From positions 1 to 64,000 of the forward strand of contig NZ_CP017754.1 in assembly GCF_001854325.1 (NCBI RefSeq): 64,000 nucleotides of DNA, written 5' to 3'. The first letter of the stretch is position 1; each line of letters opens with the position of its first letter. Below, piece after piece: positions 17,067-26,113 of the stretch. The notes beneath the pieces were generated by a model. It did no database searches. It was not told the DNA's origin and saw only the letters and a program-made list of their open reading frames with translations. The position numbers and the translations under genes are program-made. Source of the DNA: Cupriavidus malaysiensis. GTDB taxonomy: Bacteria; Pseudomonadota; Gammaproteobacteria; Burkholderiales; Burkholderiaceae.

Positions 17067-18284
17067 ATGCCAGCCTTCCGCTATGAAGCCGTCGACGCGG
17101 CCGGCAAGACCGACCGCGGCGTGGTCGACGCCGACAGTCCCAAGCAGGCGCGCGCGCAGCTGCGCGCGCGCGGCCTGACCCCGCTCTCGGTCGACGTCCT
17201 CGGCGCCGGCAGCGACAGCGGACGCGGCAAGGCCGCCGGCCTGGTGCGGCGCCTGACCAAGCAGGAACAGGCGCTGTTCACGCGCCAGCTCGCCAGCCTG
17301 ATCGTGGCCGGCCTGCCGCTGGACGAAGCGCTGGGCGCGCTGGCCGACCAGGCAGAGCGCGCCTACGTGCACGAACTGCTGGCCGGCATCCGCGCCGACG
17401 TGATGGGCGGCAATTCGCTGTCGGCGGCGCTGTCGCAGCACCCGCGCGACTTTCCCGACATCTACCGCGCCCTGGTCTCGGCCGGCGAGCACTCCGGCCA
17501 CCTCGGCCTGGTGCTGGAGCGGCTGGCCGACTACGTGGAAGCGCGCAACGCGCTGACCGGCAAGATCCGCCTGGCCTTCACCTACCCCGCCATCGTCACC
17601 GTGGTGGCCTTCGCCATCGTCATCTTCCTGCTCTCCTACGTGGTGCCGCAGGTGGTGAGCGTGTTCGCCAACACCAAGCAGAAGCTGCCGACGCTGACCA
17701 TCATCATGCTGGCGCTGTCGGATTTCGTGCGCAATTGGTGGTGGGCCGCGCTCGCCGCGATCGCCGCGGTGACGTTGGGCATCCGCGCGCTGTTGCGCCA
17801 GCCCGGCGTGCGCCTGTCCTGGCACCGCTGGCTGCTGACCGCGCCGCTGGCCGGCAAGCTGATCCGCGGCTACGACTCCGCGCGCTTCGCCAGCACCCTG
17901 GCCATCCTGGTCTCGGCCGGGGTGCCGATCCTGCGCAGCCTACAGGCCGCCGGCGAAACCCTCACCAACGAGGCGCTCAAGGCCAACGTCGACGACGCCA
18001 CCACGCGCGTGCGCGAAGGCGCCTCGCTGGCGCGTGCGCTGGCGGCGCAGAACCAGTTCCCGCCGGTGCTGGTGCACCTGATCCGCTCCGGCGAAGCCAC
18101 CGGCAACCTGCCGACCATGCTGGAACGTGCGGCGCAGGGCGAGGCGCAGGAACTGGAGCGGCGCACGATGTTCCTCACCAGCTTGCTGGAGCCGCTGCTG
18201 ATCCTGACCATGGGGGTGGTGGTGCTGTTGATCGTGCTGGCGGTGTTGATGCCGATTATTGAGATCAATCAGTTGGTGAGGTGA
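17067..18284 (+). CDS. gspF: Type II secretion inner-membrane platform protein GspF
   Basis: A 405-residue polytopic protein at the centre of the inner-membrane platform. It has two cytoplasmic GspF domains (QEQALFTRQLASLIVAGLPL and ARFASTLAILVSAGVPILRS). The membrane spans are near 175, 220 and 375-398 (LILTMGVVVLLIVLAVLMP). It starts 16 bases after gspE behind GGGAGG and ends the gsp run. No gspO prepilin peptidase is present; pseudopilins are probably processed by a PilD elsewhere. Confidence 0.96.
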   Translation: MPAFRYEAVDAAGKTDRGVVDADSPKQARAQLRARGLTPLSVDVLGAGSDSGRGKAAGLVRRLTKQEQALFTRQLASLIVAGLPLDEALGALADQAERAYVHELLAGIRADVMGGNSLSAALSQHPRDFPDIYRALVSAGEHSGHLGLVLERLADYVEARNALTGKIRLAFTYPAIVTVVAFAIVIFLLSYVVPQVVSVFANTKQKLPTLTIIMLALSDFVRNWWWAALAAIAAVTLGIRALLRQPGVRLSWHRWLLTAPLAGKLIRGYDSARFASTLAILVSAGVPILRSLQAAGETLTNEALKANVDDATTRVREGASLARALAAQNQFPPVLVHLIRSGEATGNLPTMLERAAQGEAQELERRTMFLTSLLEPLLILTMGVVVLLIVLAVLMPIIEINQLVR

Positions 18285-18300
18285 GGGGTTGGTTCTTTAG

Positions 18301-18340
18301 CGTTTGGGCGTTTGGGCGTTTGGGCGTTTGGGCGTTTGGG
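18301..18340. repeat. Five tandem copies of the 8-mer CGTTTGGG
   Basis: CGTTTGGG is repeated five times without error directly after gspF. It borders the inverted-repeat mosaic that follows. Such perfect short tandem arrays change copy number readily by slippage. Confidence 0.95.
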
Positions 18341-18960
18341 CCGGCGGTGTTGGTTTGCGAGGCAACGGCTTGTTTCGACTCCCCCTGCGGGGGAGCCGAC
18401 CTACTTTCTTGGTCTTGCCCAAGAAAGTAGGCAAAGAAGGCGCGCCGGGTGCGGCTCAACCCCCCCTCGCGTGCTGGGGCAAAGAGCGGCCGGGCCCCAA
18501 CTCGGATCGCCTTAAGGCGATCCTCAGACAGGGGGCCCTCTTTTCCGCTCTTTGCCCCAGCACGCGAGGCGCCGCACACGGCAGGGAACAGATGCCACGC
18601 CTCGCTTCGCTTCGGGTGACGGGTGTTCGGCCAGCTCGTTGGCCGAACACGAAGGCTCAGCCAGCCAAGCCAGCATGCAAGAGCAAGCCCACTCGCATAC
18701 CAACGGTTTGGCCTTTCCCTCCCGTGTGCGGCGCCTCGCGAATTAGCCCCGGCCGCCGATGAAGCCCGTCCGCTGTCTGAGCGGCCGCAGGCCGCGAGTT
18801 CGGACGGGCGCGGCGGCCGGGGCTAATTCGCGAGGGGGGGTCGCCGCACCCGGGTCGCCTTCTTTGCCTACTTTCTTGGGCGAGACCAAGAAAGTAGGTC
18901 GGCTCCCCGCAGGGGAGTCGAAACAGGTCGTTGTCTCGCAGACCAACACCGCCCGAACCC
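18341..18960. repeat. Nested inverted-repeat mosaic (intergenic repetitive element)
   Basis: A gene-free block built of nested palindromes. The outer arms are about 18343-18471 and 18829-18953; each carries CCTACTTTCTTGG and CCAAGAAAGTAGG, so each arm is itself a hairpin. A perfect 22-base pair starts CGCGTGCTGGGG at 18469 and is mirrored at 18546-18567. Another pairs GAGGCGCCGCACACGG at 18566 with CCGTGTGCGGCGCCTC at 18722. A further pair is GCGAATTAGCCCCGGCCGCC at 18738 with its mirror ending at 18832, and GTGTTCGGCCA at 18623 pairs with TGGCCGAACAC at 18640. The CTACTTTCTTGG type of palindrome is a common scattered repeat in beta- and gammaproteobacterial genomes. No transposase or coding gene is present. 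Confidence 0.85.
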
Positions 18961-19051
18961 ACACGACAAGCGTCAAGTCACGAGAGCCAAAACAAGCCGT
19001 TGCCCCGCAGACCGACAGCCCCCGAATCCGGGCATCCAATCAACTGCCGAT

Positions 19052-20383
19052 CTACTCCGCAACCTTCTTCACCGCCCGCTTGCGCGGCGCAGCCGCCCGC
19101 TTCTTCTTCACCGGCGCAGCCTCGCCCACTACCTCCGTCTCAGCCGCAGCCTCTACGACAGGCGCCGCCACAATCAACTCTTCGCCAGGCACGCCAGCCG
19201 TCAGCACGGTCGCCCCGGGCGCGGCGAACACGGTGGCGTCGATCGGCCACGGCGTCTCGCTCAGCACCACATCGGGGCGCTTGGGCGCACGCTTCGGGCG
19301 CCCCGCCGCCTTGGCCTTGGCGGGAACGGCTTCGGCCGGGGGCTCGCCCGCGTCCGCCGGTGCCGCGATCCCTGCCTCGGGCTCTGCCGCGGCCTCGGCC
19401 GGCACGATGGGCGCAGCCTCGGGTACGACCGCCGGCAACGGAGCTTCCTCGGGTTCCTGCAGCGCCGGGACTACCGCAATGGCCGCTGCCTCGGGAGCGG
19501 GAGACGGAGCCTGTCGTTGTTGCGCCCCATGGCGGTCGGGCCCGCGCCCTTCGCCGCGCGCGTGGCCGCCATGCTGCGGAGCCGCCGGCTGGGCCGGTGC
19601 CTGTGCCTTGCCTTCGCTTTCGGGTGCGTTGCGCGAGCGCTTCTTCAGGCGCACCCAGATGGTCTTGTTGTTGCCGCCGTTGCGCGTCTCCACCTCGAAC
19701 AGGCCGGTGGCGACGACCAGTTCGGAGAGCTTGCCGTAGCCATAGTTGCGCGAGTCGAATTCCGGCGCCTGCTTGGCGATGTGGCTGCCGATGCCGCCCA
19801 GCGTGGCCCAGCCGTCTTCGTCCGACACGGCCTGCGAGGCGCTCTGCAGCAGGCGCACCAGGCGCGAGTCCTGGCGCAGTTCGCCGCCGCTGCGGCGCTT
19901 GGCGGGTGCCGCGGCTTCGTCGGTCTCGGCATCGGCACGCAACACGTCGGAGTAGATGAACTTGTCGCAGGCGGTGACGAAGGGCTTGGGCGTCTTGCGC
20001 TCGCCGAAGCCGTAGACGATCAGGCCCTGTTCACGGATGCGCGAGGCCAGGCGGGTGAAGTCGCTGTCGCTGGAGACGATGCAGAAGCCATCGAAGCGGC
20101 CGGTGTACAGCAGGTCCATCGCGTCGATGATCATCGCGCTGTCGGTGGCGTTCTTGCCGACCGTGTAGCGGAACTGCTGGATCGGCTGGATCGAGTGCGA
20201 CAGCAGGCGCTCCTTCCAGCCGGCGAGGTTGGGCTTGGTCCAGTCGCCGTAGATGCGCTTGACGGCGGCCACGCCGTACTTGGCCACCTCGGCCAGCAGG
20301 CCTTCGACGATGGCGGGCGCCGCATTGTCGGCGTCGATCAGCACGGCCAGGGTCGCGCTGCCCTGGCGGGGGGAATTGGTCAT
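19052..20383 (-). CDS. NYN-domain nuclease with LOTUS (OST-HTH) domain and long disordered tail
   Basis: A 443-residue protein. The NYN (PIN-like RNase) domain covers about residues 10-152, with acidic residues Asp17 and Asp19 (LIDADN), Asp81 (TDSAM) and Asp106/Asp108 (SSDSDF). The LOTUS/OST-HTH RNA-binding domain covers about 174-246 (WATLGGIGSHIAKQ, YGKLSELVVATGLFEV). The rest is a low-complexity Ala/Pro/Glu-rich region ending in a Lys/Arg-rich segment (KKKRAAAPRKRAVKK). Start is ATG at 20383 after CCAGGAAACG; the open frame reaches 20548. It probably binds and cuts RNA in the cytoplasm, by analogy with LabA/DUF88 proteins. Its target is unknown. Confidence 0.85.
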   Translation of the reverse strand: MTNSPRQGSATLAVLIDADNAAPAIVEGLLAEVAKYGVAAVKRIYGDWTKPNLAGWKERLLSHSIQPIQQFRYTVGKNATDSAMIIDAMDLLYTGRFDGFCIVSSDSDFTRLASRIREQGLIVYGFGERKTPKPFVTACDKFIYSDVLRADAETDEAAAPAKRRSGGELRQDSRLVRLLQSASQAVSDEDGWATLGGIGSHIAKQAPEFDSRNYGYGKLSELVVATGLFEVETRNGGNNKTIWVRLKKRSRNAPESEGKAQAPAQPAAPQHGGHARGEGRGPDRHGAQQRQAPSPAPEAAAIAVVPALQEPEEAPLPAVVPEAAPIVPAEAAAEPEAGIAAPADAGEPPAEAVPAKAKAAGRPKRAPKRPDVVLSETPWPIDATVFAAPGATVLTAGVPGEELIVAAPVVEAAAETEVVGEAAPVKKKRAAAPRKRAVKKVAE

Positions 20384-20700
20384 GTCGTTTCCTGGTGTGC
20401 CGGGTGCCCCGGATCGGGGCGGGTTGCACCTGGCGCGATGTGGCGCCGGCCCGGCTTGCGCCCCTTCCGGGCGCCTGCTTTGAACGCAACGCAGTGTACA
20501 CGCGAAGCCGCGTCCATACGGGAAATCACGGTCCCCCCGGGGGCGCATTTTGCTGCGCCGCAGGATATGCCGCGGCCGGGGGCGGTGCTACCATGCCGCG
20601 CAGAGACACAGCCGTGCCCCGCCTTCACAAGAGGCGCCAGCGGCTGCCCACAACCGAAGCGCCGGTGATCCCGGCAACACGCCAAGAGAGAGGAGCACGC
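20384..20700. other. Divergent intergenic region before the indolepyruvate oxidoreductase gene
   Basis: The 317 GC-rich bases separate two divergently transcribed genes and must contain both promoters. No strong -35/-10 pair stands out on either strand, and no small gene or RNA is evident. AGAGAGGAGCACGC at its right end is the ribosome site of the next gene. Confidence 0.45.
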
Positions 20701-23700
20701 ATGAATGCCCCCCTGACCCCGCCTGTGAGCGACGCCATCCGCGAGGCGCTCGCCAGAGTTTCCCTGGACGACAAGTACACGCTCGAGCGTGGCCGCATCT
20801 ATATCAGCGGCACGCAGGCGCTGGTACGGCTGCCGATGCTGCAGCAGGAGCGCGACCGCGCCGCCGGCCTCAATACGGCCGGCTTCATCTCGGGCTACCG
20901 CGGCTCGCCGCTGGGCGCGCTGGACCAGTCGCTATGGAAGGCCAAGAAGCACCTGGCCGCGCACAACATCGTCTTCCAGGCCGGCCTGAACGAAGACCTG
21001 GCCGCCACCTCGGTGTGGGGCTCGCAGCAGGTCAACATGTATCCGGACGCGCAGTTCGATGGCGTGTTCGGCATGTGGTATGGCAAGGGGCCCGGCGTGG
21101 ACCGCACCGGCGACGTCTTCAAGCACGCCAACTCGGCCGGCTCGTCGAAGCACGGCGGCGTGCTGGTGCTGGCGGGCGACGACCACGCCGCCAAGTCGTC
21201 GACGCTGGCGCACCAGTCCGAGCATATCTTCAAGGCCTGCGGCCTGCCGGTGCTCTATCCGTCCAACGTGCAGGAATACCTGGACTACGGCCTGCACGGC
21301 TGGGCCATGAGCCGCTACTCCGGCCTGTGGGTGGCAATGAAGTGCGTGACCGACGTGGTCGAGTCGTCGGCTTCGGTGGAACTGGACCCGCACCGCGTGC
21401 GCATCGTCCTGCCGGACGACTTCCAGCTGCCGCCGGGCGGCCTCAACATCCGCTGGCCAGATCCGCCACTGGTGCAGGAAGCGCGCCTGCTCGACTACAA
21501 GTGGTACGCCGGCCTGGCCTATGTGCGCGCCAACAAGATCGACCGTATCGAGATCGATTCGCCGCACGCGCGCTTCGGCATCATGACCGGCGGCAAGGCC
21601 TACCTCGATACCCGCCAGGCGCTGTCCGACCTCGGCCTCGACAACGAGACCTGCGCCCGCATCGGCATCCGCCTGTACAAGGTCGGCTGCGTGTGGCCGC
21701 TGGAAGCACAGGGTGCGCGGGCCTTCGCCGAAGGCCTGCAGGAGATCCTGGTGGTGGAGGAAAAGCGCCAGATCATGGAGTACGCGCTCAAGGAGGAGCT
21801 GTACAACTGGCGCGACGACGTGCGGCCCAAGGTCTACGGCAAGTTCGACGAGAAGGACAACGCCGGCGGCGAGTGGTCGATCCCGCAGAGCAACTGGCTG
21901 CTGCCGGCACACTACGAGCTGTCGCCGGCCATCATCGCCAAGGCGATCGCCACGCGGCTGGAGAAGTTCGAGCTGCCGTCCGACGTGCGCGCGCGCATCG
22001 AGGCGCGCCTGGCCATCATCCAGGCCAAGGAGAAGGCGCTGGCCACGCCGCGCGTGGCGGTGGAGCGCAAGCCCTGGTTCTGCTCGGGCTGCCCGCACAA
22101 CACCTCGACCAACGTGCCCGAGGGCTCGCGCGCGCTGGCCGGCATCGGCTGCCATTACATGACGGTGTGGATGGACCGCAACACCAGCACCTTCAGCCAG
22201 ATGGGCGGTGAAGGGGTGGCGTGGATCGGCCAGGCGCCGTTCGCCGGCGACAAGCACGTGTTCGCCAACCTGGGCGACGGCACCTACTTCCACTCCGGCC
22301 TGCTGGCGATCCGCGCCTCCATCGCCGCCAACGTCAACATCACCTACAAGATCCTCTACAACGATGCGGTGGCCATGACCGGCGGCCAGCCGGTGGACGG
22401 CCAGCTGTCGGTGCAGGACATCGCCTTCCAGGTGGCGGCGGAGGGCGCCAAGCGCATCGAGATCGTCACTGACCAGCCGGAGAAGTACCACGGCGCCATC
22501 AAGCTGCCGGCCGGCGTGACCGTGCATCACCGCGACGAGCTCGACCGCGTGCAGCGCGAGCTGCGCGAGGTGCCGGGCGCCACCATCCTGATCTACGACC
22601 AGACCTGCGCCACCGAGAAGCGCCGCCGCCGCAAGCGCGGCACCATGGCCGACCCGGCCCGGCGCGCCTTCATCAACGACGCGGTGTGCGAAGGCTGCGG
22701 CGATTGCTCGGTCAAGTCCAACTGCCTGTCGGTGGAGCCGCTGGAGACGGACCTGGGCACCAAGCGCCGCATCAACCAGTCCTCGTGCAACAAGGACTTC
22801 TCCTGCGTCAACGGTTTCTGCCCCAGCTTCGTCACCGCCGAGGGCGCGCAGGTGCGCAAGCCCGAGCAGCACGGCGTGTCGATGGAAGGCCTGCCGGCAC
22901 TGCCCGCGCCGGCGCTGCCCGGCCTGGCCCATCCCTATGGCGTGCTGGTGACCGGCGTGGGCGGTACCGGCGTGGTCACCATCGGCGGCCTGCTGGGCAT
23001 GGCAGCCCACCTGGAGAACAAGGGCGTGACCGTGCTCGACATGGCGGGCCTGGCGCAGAAGGGCGGCGCGGTGCTGTCGCACGTGCAGATCGCCGCGCGT
23101 CCCGATGACCTGCACGCCACCCGCATCGCCATGGGCGAGGCAGACCTGGTGATCGGCTGCGACGCCATCGTCTCGGCCAGCGACGAGGTCCTGGCCAAGA
23201 CCCAGTCGGGACGCACGCGCGCCGTGATCAACACCGCGCAAACCCCGACCGCCGACTTCATCAAGAATCCGAAGTGGCAGTTCCCCGGCCTGTCGGCCGA
23301 GCAGGACCTGCGCAACGCGGTGGGCGAGGCCTGCGAGTTCATCAATGCCTCCGGCCTGGCCGTCACGCTGCTGGGCGATACCATCTACACCAACCCGCTG
23401 GTACTCGGCTTCGCCTGGCAGAAGGGCTGGCTGCCCCTGTCGCTCGACGCCATGCTGCGCGCCATCGAGCTCAACGGCGTGGCGGTGGAGAAGAACCGCG
23501 CCGCCTTCGACTGGGGCCGCCACATGGCGCACGATCCCGAGCGCGTGCTGGCACTGGCCGGCAAGCTGCGCAACACGGCCGAAGGCGCCGAGGTGGTCAA
23601 GCTGCCGACCTCGTCCGGCGCCCTGCTCGACAAGCTGATCGCCGGCCGTGCCGAGCACCTGACCGCCTACCAGGACGCAGCCTATGCGCAGGCCTACCGC

Positions 23701-24294
23701 GATGCCATCGCCCAGGTGCGCACGGCCGAAAGCGCACTGGTCGGCGCCGGCAAGCCGCTGCCGCTGACCGAGGCGGCCGCGCGCGGACTGGCCAAGCTGA
23801 TGGCCTACAAGGATGAGTACGAAGTGGCGCGGCTCTACACCGACCCGGCCTTCCTCGACAAGCTGCGCGCCCAGTTCGAGGGCGAGCCCGGCCGCGACTA
23901 CCAGCTCAGCTTCTGGCTGGCGCCGCCGCTGCTGGCCAAGCGCGACGACAAGGGGCACCTGGTCAAGCGGCGCTTCGGGCCGTCGACGATGGCGCTGTTC
24001 AGGCTGCTGGCCCGCTTCAAGGGCCTGCGCGGCGGTGCGCTCGACATCTTCGGCAAGACCGAGGAACGCCGTACCGAGCGCGCGCTGATCGGCGAGTACC
24101 GCGCACTGCTCGACGAACTGCGCGGCGGCCTCAGCGCGGCCAACCACGCCACCGCGGTGACGCTGGCCGCGCTGCCGGACGACATCCGCGGCTTCGGCCA
24201 CGTCAAGGAGAACAACCTGCAGGCGGTGCGTGGGCGCTGGCAGGCGCTGCTGGCGCAGTTCCGCGACCCGAAGGCCGCGCAGCAGGCAGCATGA
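20701..24294 (+). CDS. Indolepyruvate ferredoxin oxidoreductase, fused single-chain (aerobic type)
   Basis: A 1197-residue thiamine-diphosphate enzyme that oxidatively decarboxylates aryl-2-oxoacids such as indolepyruvate and phenylpyruvate to aryl-acyl-CoA. The pyruvate-oxidoreductase domains I/II lie at about 30-430 (GYRGSPLGALDQ). The TPP-binding part carries CSGCPHN and GDGTYFHSG. A cysteine-rich ferredoxin-like segment (CEGCGDCSVKSNC, CNKDFSCVNGFCP) lies near 662-710. The gamma-type domain begins GVGGTGVVTIGGLLG near 755. Start ATG 20701 follows GAGAGGAGCACGC; the open frame extends further up but that part is not family-like. Archaea split it into iorA and iorB. It stands alone, followed by a terminator. 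Confidence 0.92.
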   Translation: MNAPLTPPVSDAIREALARVSLDDKYTLERGRIYISGTQALVRLPMLQQERDRAAGLNTAGFISGYRGSPLGALDQSLWKAKKHLAAHNIVFQAGLNEDLAATSVWGSQQVNMYPDAQFDGVFGMWYGKGPGVDRTGDVFKHANSAGSSKHGGVLVLAGDDHAAKSSTLAHQSEHIFKACGLPVLYPSNVQEYLDYGLHGWAMSRYSGLWVAMKCVTDVVESSASVELDPHRVRIVLPDDFQLPPGGLNIRWPDPPLVQEARLLDYKWYAGLAYVRANKIDRIEIDSPHARFGIMTGGKAYLDTRQALSDLGLDNETCARIGIRLYKVGCVWPLEAQGARAFAEGLQEILVVEEKRQIMEYALKEELYNWRDDVRPKVYGKFDEKDNAGGEWSIPQSNWLLPAHYELSPAIIAKAIATRLEKFELPSDVRARIEARLAIIQAKEKALATPRVAVERKPWFCSGCPHNTSTNVPEGSRALAGIGCHYMTVWMDRNTSTFSQMGGEGVAWIGQAPFAGDKHVFANLGDGTYFHSGLLAIRASIAANVNITYKILYNDAVAMTGGQPVDGQLSVQDIAFQVAAEGAKRIEIVTDQPEKYHGAIKLPAGVTVHHRDELDRVQRELREVPGATILIYDQTCATEKRRRRKRGTMADPARRAFINDAVCEGCGDCSVKSNCLSVEPLETDLGTKRRINQSSCNKDFSCVNGFCPSFVTAEGAQVRKPEQHGVSMEGLPALPAPALPGLAHPYGVLVTGVGGTGVVTIGGLLGMAAHLENKGVTVLDMAGLAQKGGAVLSHVQIAARPDDLHATRIAMGEADLVIGCDAIVSASDEVLAKTQSGRTRAVINTAQTPTADFIKNPKWQFPGLSAEQDLRNAVGEACEFINASGLAVTLLGDTIYTNPLVLGFAWQKGWLPLSLDAMLRAIELNGVAVEKNRAAFDWGRHMAHDPERVLALAGKLRNTAEGAEVVKLPTSSGALLDKLIAGRAEHLTAYQDAAYAQAYRDAIAQVRTAESALVGAGKPLPLTEAAARGLAKLMAYKDEYEVARLYTDPAFLDKLRAQFEGEPGRDYQLSFWLAPPLLAKRDDKGHLVKRRFGPSTMALFRLLARFKGLRGGALDIFGKTEERRTERALIGEYRALLDELRGGLSAANHATAVTLAALPDDIRGFGHVKENNLQAVRGRWQALLAQFRDPKAAQQAA

Positions 24295-24337
24295 GCCGGA
24301 GCCGGGACCGGACCGGCGGCCGCATGACGGCATGACC

Positions 24338-24366
24338 AAGGGGCGCGATTCGCGCCCCTTTTCTTA
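24338..24366 (+). terminator. Rho-independent terminator after the indolepyruvate oxidoreductase gene
   Basis: AAGGGGCGCGA and TTCGCGCCCCTT form a tight hairpin, followed by TTCTTATT. It lies 44 bases after the stop codon, and A-rich sequence on the left lets it also end the facing HD gene. Confidence 0.85.
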
Positions 24367-24402
24367 TTCCGGCGTGCGGTGGTGCCGCCGCACCGGCCCG
24401 GG

Positions 24403-25032
24403 TCAGGCCGCGCTGGCCAGCTTGTCCTCGCCCGGCTTCACGTACATCGAATTGCGCGGACGCGCGAGCACGCGCCGCACCATCGGCTCGAAGAAGGACA
24501 GCGGCAGCGTGTCGTAGTCGGTCATGAAGGCGGCCGCGTCGTACTTCTGGCAGAACTCGGCGGTGCGCGCGAACAGTTCGGGCTGGTCGCGGAACTGCTC
24601 GCGCAGGTTGCGGTCCAGGCCGAGGTGATGGAAGAAGTAGTAGCCCTGGAACACGCCGTGCTTCTCCACCATCCACAGGTTCTCCGGGCTGACGAAGGGC
24701 TTGAGGATGGCCGCCGCGATGTCAGGGTGGTTGTAGCTGCCCAGCGTGTCGCCGATATCGTGCAGCAGCGCGCAGACCACGTACTCCTCGTCGCGCCCGT
24801 CGCGGTGGGCCAGCGTGGCCGTCTGCAGCGAGTGCGTCAGGCGATCGACGGGGAAGCCGCCGAAGTCGCCGTCGAGCAGGCGCAGGTGGGCCAGCACGCG
24901 TTCGGGCAGGGCCTGGGCGTAGGGCATGAACTCGGCGGAGATGGCGGCCCAGTCCTCGCGGGTGCCCTGCTCCATGTGGTGGAAGGTGGCGCGCGCGGCG
25001 GCGGCGCCGTGGCCGGCTTCGTTGGTGCTCAT
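24403..25032 (-). CDS. HD-domain protein, PhnZ/MIOX-like fold possible
   Basis: A 209-residue single-domain protein of the HD superfamily. Candidate metal ligands are the His of LTHSLQTA, the HD pair in CALLHDIGD, the His in YNHPDI, and further His residues in VEKHGVFQ and FFHHLGLD. This spread of histidines resembles the di-iron oxygenase branch (PhnZ, myo-inositol oxygenase) as well as ordinary phosphohydrolases. Start ATG 25032 follows AACAGGAGACCCC; the open frame to 25095 is not needed. It is convergent with the indolepyruvate enzyme gene and divergent from a GNAT gene. The substrate is unknown. Confidence 0.82.
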   Translation of the reverse strand: MSTNEAGHGAAAARATFHHMEQGTREDWAAISAEFMPYAQALPERVLAHLRLLDGDFGGFPVDRLTHSLQTATLAHRDGRDEEYVVCALLHDIGDTLGSYNHPDIAAAILKPFVSPENLWMVEKHGVFQGYYFFHHLGLDRNLREQFRDQPELFARTAEFCQKYDAAAFMTDYDTLPLSFFEPMVRRVLARPRNSMYVKPGEDKLASAA

Positions 25033-25166
25033 GGGGTCTCCTGTTTCTTGTGACGGCCTGGCCGCCTTGTTGTCAGCCTGTCGGGCTTCGGGCATTGTGT
25101 CACCAAGCGCACCGCGACACTGTCAATATCCCGACTTTGGCGAGCCCCGACTCGCTGCACCGCACC

Positions 25167-25586
25167 ATGCTGATCCGCTCCTACCGGCCCGCCGACGAGG
25201 CCGACATCATCGCCCTGTGGCAGGCCTGCGGCCTGACCCGCCCCTGGAACGACCCGAAGAAGGACATCGCGCGCAAGCTGACCGAGCAGCCCGAGCTGTT
25301 CCTGGTCGGCGAGGACGGCGGCCGCCCGGTGGCCTCGGCCATGGTGGGTTTCGACGGACACCGCGGCTGGGTCTACTACCTGGCGGTCGACCCGGCCCAG
25401 CAGCGCCTGGGCTGGGGCCGCGCACTGATGGCGCGCGCCGAGCAATTGCTGGTCGAGCGCGGCTGCCCCAAGATCAACCTGCTGGTACGCAAGGGCAACG
25501 ACGCGGTGCTCGGCTTCTACGACAGCCTGGGCTATGCGCAGGACGAGGCGGTCAGCCTCGGCAAGCGGCTGATCCCGGACCTCTGA
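25167..25586 (+). CDS. GNAT acetyltransferase, YpeA family
   Basis: A 139-residue GNAT protein. The sequence MLIRSYRPADEADIIALWQACGLTRPWNDP at its start (quoted in part: LWQACGLTRPWNDP) and the WVYYLAVDPAQQRLGWGRAL acetyl-CoA motif match YpeA. The KINLLVRKGNDAVLGFYDSLGY segment is the usual C-terminal motif. I chose ATG 25167 because upstream codons in the open frame are not family-like; no clear ribosome site is visible. Its substrate is unknown. The HD-domain gene lies divergently upstream, separated by 134 bases. Confidence 0.87.
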   Translation: MLIRSYRPADEADIIALWQACGLTRPWNDPKKDIARKLTEQPELFLVGEDGGRPVASAMVGFDGHRGWVYYLAVDPAQQRLGWGRALMARAEQLLVERGCPKINLLVRKGNDAVLGFYDSLGYAQDEAVSLGKRLIPDL

Positions 25587-25675
25587 GGCGCCCCCGGGGG
25601 GCCTGCCGGGACGCTCGACGCCGGCTGCCGCGCCTCGTAGGCTGGTAGGATGACAGGGGCCACCGCGAGACCGCC

Positions 25676-26113
25676 ATGTTCCGCATCCTCGGCATCGACC
25701 ACCTGGTTCTGCGCAGCGCCGACGTGCCGGCGATGCTGCGTTTCTACGTCGGCGTGCTCGGCTGCACCGTCGAGCGCGAGCAGGCCGCGCTCGGCCTGAC
25801 CCAGCTGCGCGCCGGCCGCGCCCTGATCGACCTGGTCGCGCTGGACGGCCCCCTCGGGCGCGCCGGCGGCGCCGGACCCGGCGCGCAGGGCCGCAACCTG
25901 GATCACTTCTGCCTGCGCATCGACCCGTTCGACAGTGCCAGCCTGTCGGCGTGGCTGCGCGGGCTCGGTATCGAGCCGGGCCCCCCCGAGATGCGCTACG
26001 GCGCGGAAGGCCTCGGATTCTCCCTCTACGTGCGCGATCCCGACGGCAATGTGGTGGAACTCAAGGGTCCGGCGCAGCCGCCCGGGGCGAAGCCGGACGG
26101 CATGGGCGCCTGA
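25676..26113 (+). CDS. VOC (glyoxalase/bleomycin-resistance) family protein
   Basis: A 145-residue vicinal-oxygen-chelate protein with two beta-alpha-beta-beta-beta modules. Metal-ligand candidates are His9 (GIDHLVLRS), the His of NLDHFCLRI and the Glu of NVVELKG. YVRDPDGNVVELKG is the usual family end. The whole resembles the GLOD5-type VOC proteins. Start ATG 25676 follows GCGAGACCGCC, a weak ribosome site. Reaction unknown; candidates include glyoxalase-like or dioxygenase chemistry. Confidence 0.87.
   Translation: MFRILGIDHLVLRSADVPAMLRFYVGVLGCTVEREQAALGLTQLRAGRALIDLVALDGPLGRAGGAGPGAQGRNLDHFCLRIDPFDSASLSAWLRGLGIEPGPPEMRYGAEGLGFSLYVRDPDGNVVELKGPAQPPGAKPDGMGA

Noticed and set aside
18304..18762. 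Open frames inside the repeat mosaic (for example 152 codons with KKVGKEG)
   Set aside because: Their translation comes from the CTACTTTCTTGG-type repeats, which give the same peptide in many genomes as a known mis-annotation.
20932..24339. 1135-codon minus-strand open frame
   Set aside because: Antisense of the indolepyruvate oxidoreductase gene. High GC removes stop codons on the opposite strand; the translation is rich in His, Gln, Arg and Ala and has no family features.
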